Positions 62,112-64,000 of a stretch of 64,000 bases of DNA are shown here, piece by piece. Each line of letters starts with the position of its first letter. Position 1 is the first letter of the stretch. Source of the DNA: JAWWPG01 sp963820035 (GTDB taxonomy: Bacteria > Actinomycetota > Actinomycetes > Propionibacteriales > Nocardioidaceae); the NCBI GenBank assembly GCA_963820035.1, contig CAWFYK010000009.1, forward strand, positions 248,001-312,000. Reading direction: 5' to 3'. A program made the translations under genes and the position numbers. The notes beneath the pieces were generated by a model. That model made no database searches, had not been told where the DNA came from, and saw nothing but the letters and a program-made list of their open reading frames with translations.

Positions 62112-63656
62112 TCAGGCGAGCGGGGTTTCAAGAGCAGAGTCGGCGGCGGCGAGCACCGCCCCGGAACGGACCAGTCCCACCACTGCCTCGATCTCGGGGC
62201 TGAGATGCCGGTCCGGGCCCGGCCCCTCCACCTGCTCGCGGAGCAGCGAGATGACGGCAGCAGTCGCGGGCGCCGGCAGCAGGGGACGTCGCAGGTCGAG
62301 GGCCCGCGCCGCGGTCAGGATCTCGATCGCCAGCACGGTGGCCAGCCCGTCGACGGAACGGCGAAGCTTCCGCGCCGCCGACCAGCCCATCGACACGTGG
62401 TCCTCCTGCATCGCACTGCTGGGGATCGAGTCCACGCTCGCCGGCCCGGCGAGCCGCTTGAGCTCGGAGACGATCGCCGCCTGAGTGTATTGGGCGATCA
62501 TGTGGCCGCTGTCGACGCCGGGATCGTCGGCCAGGAACGGGGGAAGCCCTTCGTTGCGGGCCTTGTCGAGGAACCTGTCGGTGCGTCGCTCGGCCATGCT
62601 GGCGACGTCGGCGATCGGGATCGCGAGGAAGTCGAGCACGTAGGCCACGGGTGCGCCGTGGAAGTTGCCGTTGCTCTCCACCCGGCCGTCGTCGAGGACC
62701 ACCGGGTTGTCGACCGCGCTGGCGAGCTCACGTGTGGCGACGACCTCTGCGTGATCGACGGTGTCGCGCGCCGCACCGAGCACCTGGGGCGCACAACGGA
62801 GGGAGTAGGCGTCCTGCACGCGGTTGCAGTCGCCGGTCCGGTGGCTCGCCACGACACCGGAGTCGGCCAACAGGGCTCTCAGGTTGGCGGCTGAGACCGC
62901 CTGTCCCGGATGCGGCCGCAACGCCTGCAAATCTGCCGCGAACACCCGGTCGGTGGCCAACAGCCCCTCCACGGACATGGCCGCGCCGATGTCGGCGGTC
63001 GTGAGGAGCCGTCGGAGGTCGTCAATGGCGAGGACCAGCATGCCCAGCATGCCGTCGGTCCCGTTGATGAGCGCCAACCCCTCCTTCGCCTGCAGCTGGA
63101 CCGGCTCGAGGCCGGCCTCGGCAAGGAGCTCGGCAGCGGGCCGTCGTACGCCGGCCGCATCACGAGCCTCTCCTTCGCCCATCAGCACCAGCGCGCAGTG
63201 CGCGAGCGGCGCAAGATCACCGGAGCAACCGAGACTGCCGTATTCGTGGACGACTGGGGTGATGCCGTGGGTCAGCAGACCGGCCAGCGTCTCGGCCGTC
63301 CGGAGTTCGATGCCGGTGTGTCCTGTCGCCAGGGTGGACAGGCGCAGCAGCATCATCGCGCGGACGACCTCGCGCTCGACCTCGGGCCCGGCGCCCGCGG
63401 CGTGCGAGCGAACCAGCGAGCGCTGCAGCTGAGCGCGCATGTCCTCAGGGATGTGGCGGGTGGCGAGGGCACCGAAGCCGGTCGAGATGCCGTATGCCGG
63501 AGTGGGTGCGGCCGCGAGGACGTCGACGGTCGCGCGAGCGCGGTGGATCGCCTCGACAGCGTCGTCGCTCAGCGTGACGCCGGCGTCGTCCCGGGCGACC
63601 GCGACGACGTCGTCGAAGGTCACCGGACCCACGCCGACCGAGACAGTCAGGGCCAT
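62112..63656 (-). CDS. hutH: Histidine ammonia-lyase
   Basis: HutH removes ammonia from histidine to give urocanate, using the MIO prosthetic group. The 514-residue protein from the ATG for MALTVSVGVGPVT has the MIO segment GSLGCSGDLAPLAHC at ~140-154, with Cys144-Ser-Gly instead of the usual Ala-Ser-Gly, and GNFHGAPVAYVLDF and SSAMQEDHVSMGW. It is the first gene of hutH-hutU. An upstream in-frame extension is not conserved-looking and was rejected. Confidence 0.96.
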   Translation of the reverse strand: MALTVSVGVGPVTFDDVVAVARDDAGVTLSDDAVEAIHRARATVDVLAAAPTPAYGISTGFGALATRHIPEDMRAQLQRSLVRSHAAGAGPEVEREVVRAMMLLRLSTLATGHTGIELRTAETLAGLLTHGITPVVHEYGSLGCSGDLAPLAHCALVLMGEGEARDAAGVRRPAAELLAEAGLEPVQLQAKEGLALINGTDGMLGMLVLAIDDLRRLLTTADIGAAMSVEGLLATDRVFAADLQALRPHPGQAVSAANLRALLADSGVVASHRTGDCNRVQDAYSLRCAPQVLGAARDTVDHAEVVATRELASAVDNPVVLDDGRVESNGNFHGAPVAYVLDFLAIPIADVASMAERRTDRFLDKARNEGLPPFLADDPGVDSGHMIAQYTQAAIVSELKRLAGPASVDSIPSSAMQEDHVSMGWSAARKLRRSVDGLATVLAIEILTAARALDLRRPLLPAPATAAVISLLREQVEGPGPDRHLSPEIEAVVGLVRSGAVLAAADSALETPLA

Positions 63657-63808
63657 CTGCTCATTCCACTGGGCGAGCCTCTTCGGCGCCAGTCGGCACC
63701 GCCGCTTGCAGTCTCGCATCCGAGACTCCACACGCAGGTTCGACCGGCCAGTCGTCCGATCCACCGCGCGAGACCGACTTCGCCCAGGCACACACCGGTG
63801 GGTGTGAT

Positions 63809-64000
63809 CTACTGCGGCGGGCGGGTACGGCGGTAGACCTGCAGCAGGAAGTCCTCCTCGACATGGTCGACCAAGGGCGTGAGCCCACCTCGGTCGAACC
63901 GCTGGGCCAGCTCGGCATGCACCGTGTCGCCCGTGGTGGTCGCCTCGGCGAACGGATGACGCCAGTGCACGAGCGCCACGTCACCCGCGGGCAACAGGGA
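63809..64000 (-). CDS. Methyltransferase C-terminus (gene continues beyond the window)
   Basis: Only the last 63 codons are seen: LLPAGDVALVHWRHPFAEATTTGDTVHAEL, then LTPLVDHVEEDFLLQVYRR. The pattern of HWRHP, TGD-x-VH and H-x-E-x-DFLL resembles SAM-dependent methyltransferases of the NodS-like class as I recall them. The catalytic half is off the window, so the assignment is tentative. Confidence 0.5.
   Translation of the reverse strand, partial: SLLPAGDVALVHWRHPFAEATTTGDTVHAELAQRFDRGGLTPLVDHVEEDFLLQVYRRTRPPQ

Overview
This window is high-GC chromosomal DNA from an actinobacterium, most likely a Nocardioides-type organism (Propionibacteriales). The evidence is the many GTG starts with 4-bp GTGA/ATGA overlaps, a dnaK-grpE-dnaJ-hspR operon with HAIR operators, a DUF3151 protein, a TrmB/LuxR-type regulator, MMPL exporters and an actinobacterial-order hopanoid operon. 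The genus is inferred, not proven. I saw no rRNA, tRNA, prophage, transposase or CRISPR array.

Layout. 1-2.5 kb: end of an amino-acid ABC transporter (permease cut by the window edge, substrate-binding lipoprotein) and two small membrane proteins. 2.5-10.6 kb: minus-strand purine block purA-purD-purB-purC, then an acyl-CoA ligase, a repeat-rich gap, and purS-purQ. 10.8-17.7 kb: diacylglycerol-kinase-type lipid kinase, TrmB/LuxR regulator, DUF3151, DedA, SpoU methyltransferase plus class II aldolase, and an MFS exporter. 18-26.9 kb: the HspR regulon (clpB; dnaK-grpE-dnaJ-hspR), with HAIR sites before clpB and dnaK. 27-36 kb: a VOC protein whose 3' end is amplified as a 164-bp tandem repeat, a double-MarR repressor divergent from an MMPL exporter, a secreted X-Pro dipeptidyl-peptidase and a second MMPL protein. 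36-39.6 kb: histidine utilisation hutI-hutF plus an M20 amidohydrolase. 39.8-53.5 kb: an epimerase-like protein, a frameshifted PAP2/wax-ester-synthase fusion, a PucR/CdaR-type regulator and a tightly coupled hopanoid operon (hpnC, hpnD, hpnE, prenyl synthase, shc, an hpnG-ispH fusion, hpnH) ending in a broken dxs. 53.5-60.2 kb: SDR, membrane proteins, nitroreductase, Gfo/Idh oxidoreductase, amidase and D-aminopeptidase. 60.4-63.7 kb: hutU and hutH. The edge holds part of a methyltransferase.

The least explained structure is a dispersed family of tandem 22-bp units without spacers, with a TGACGG core. It sits at or within a few bases of gene 3' ends at five places (3.8, 17.8, 22.5, 39.7 and 60.2 kb). 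One array is a mirror image around a perfect 12-bp hairpin. A second sequence family with the same 22-bp period lies at 60.4 kb, and a related inverted repeat lies where dxs is truncated. Two of the arrays bracket the 20-kb block that separates hutH-hutU from M20-hutF-hutI, although all five hut-type genes share strand and order.

Pathway logic: the hopanoid operon runs from farnesyl-PP to squalene (HpnCDE), hopene (Shc), adenosylhopane (HpnH) and ribosylhopane (HpnG), with IspH and the dxs remnant tying it to isoprenoid precursor supply. The hut genes run from histidine (HutH) to urocanate (HutU), imidazolone propionate (HutI), formiminoglutamate and formylglutamate (HutF). The M20 enzyme is a candidate for the last step.
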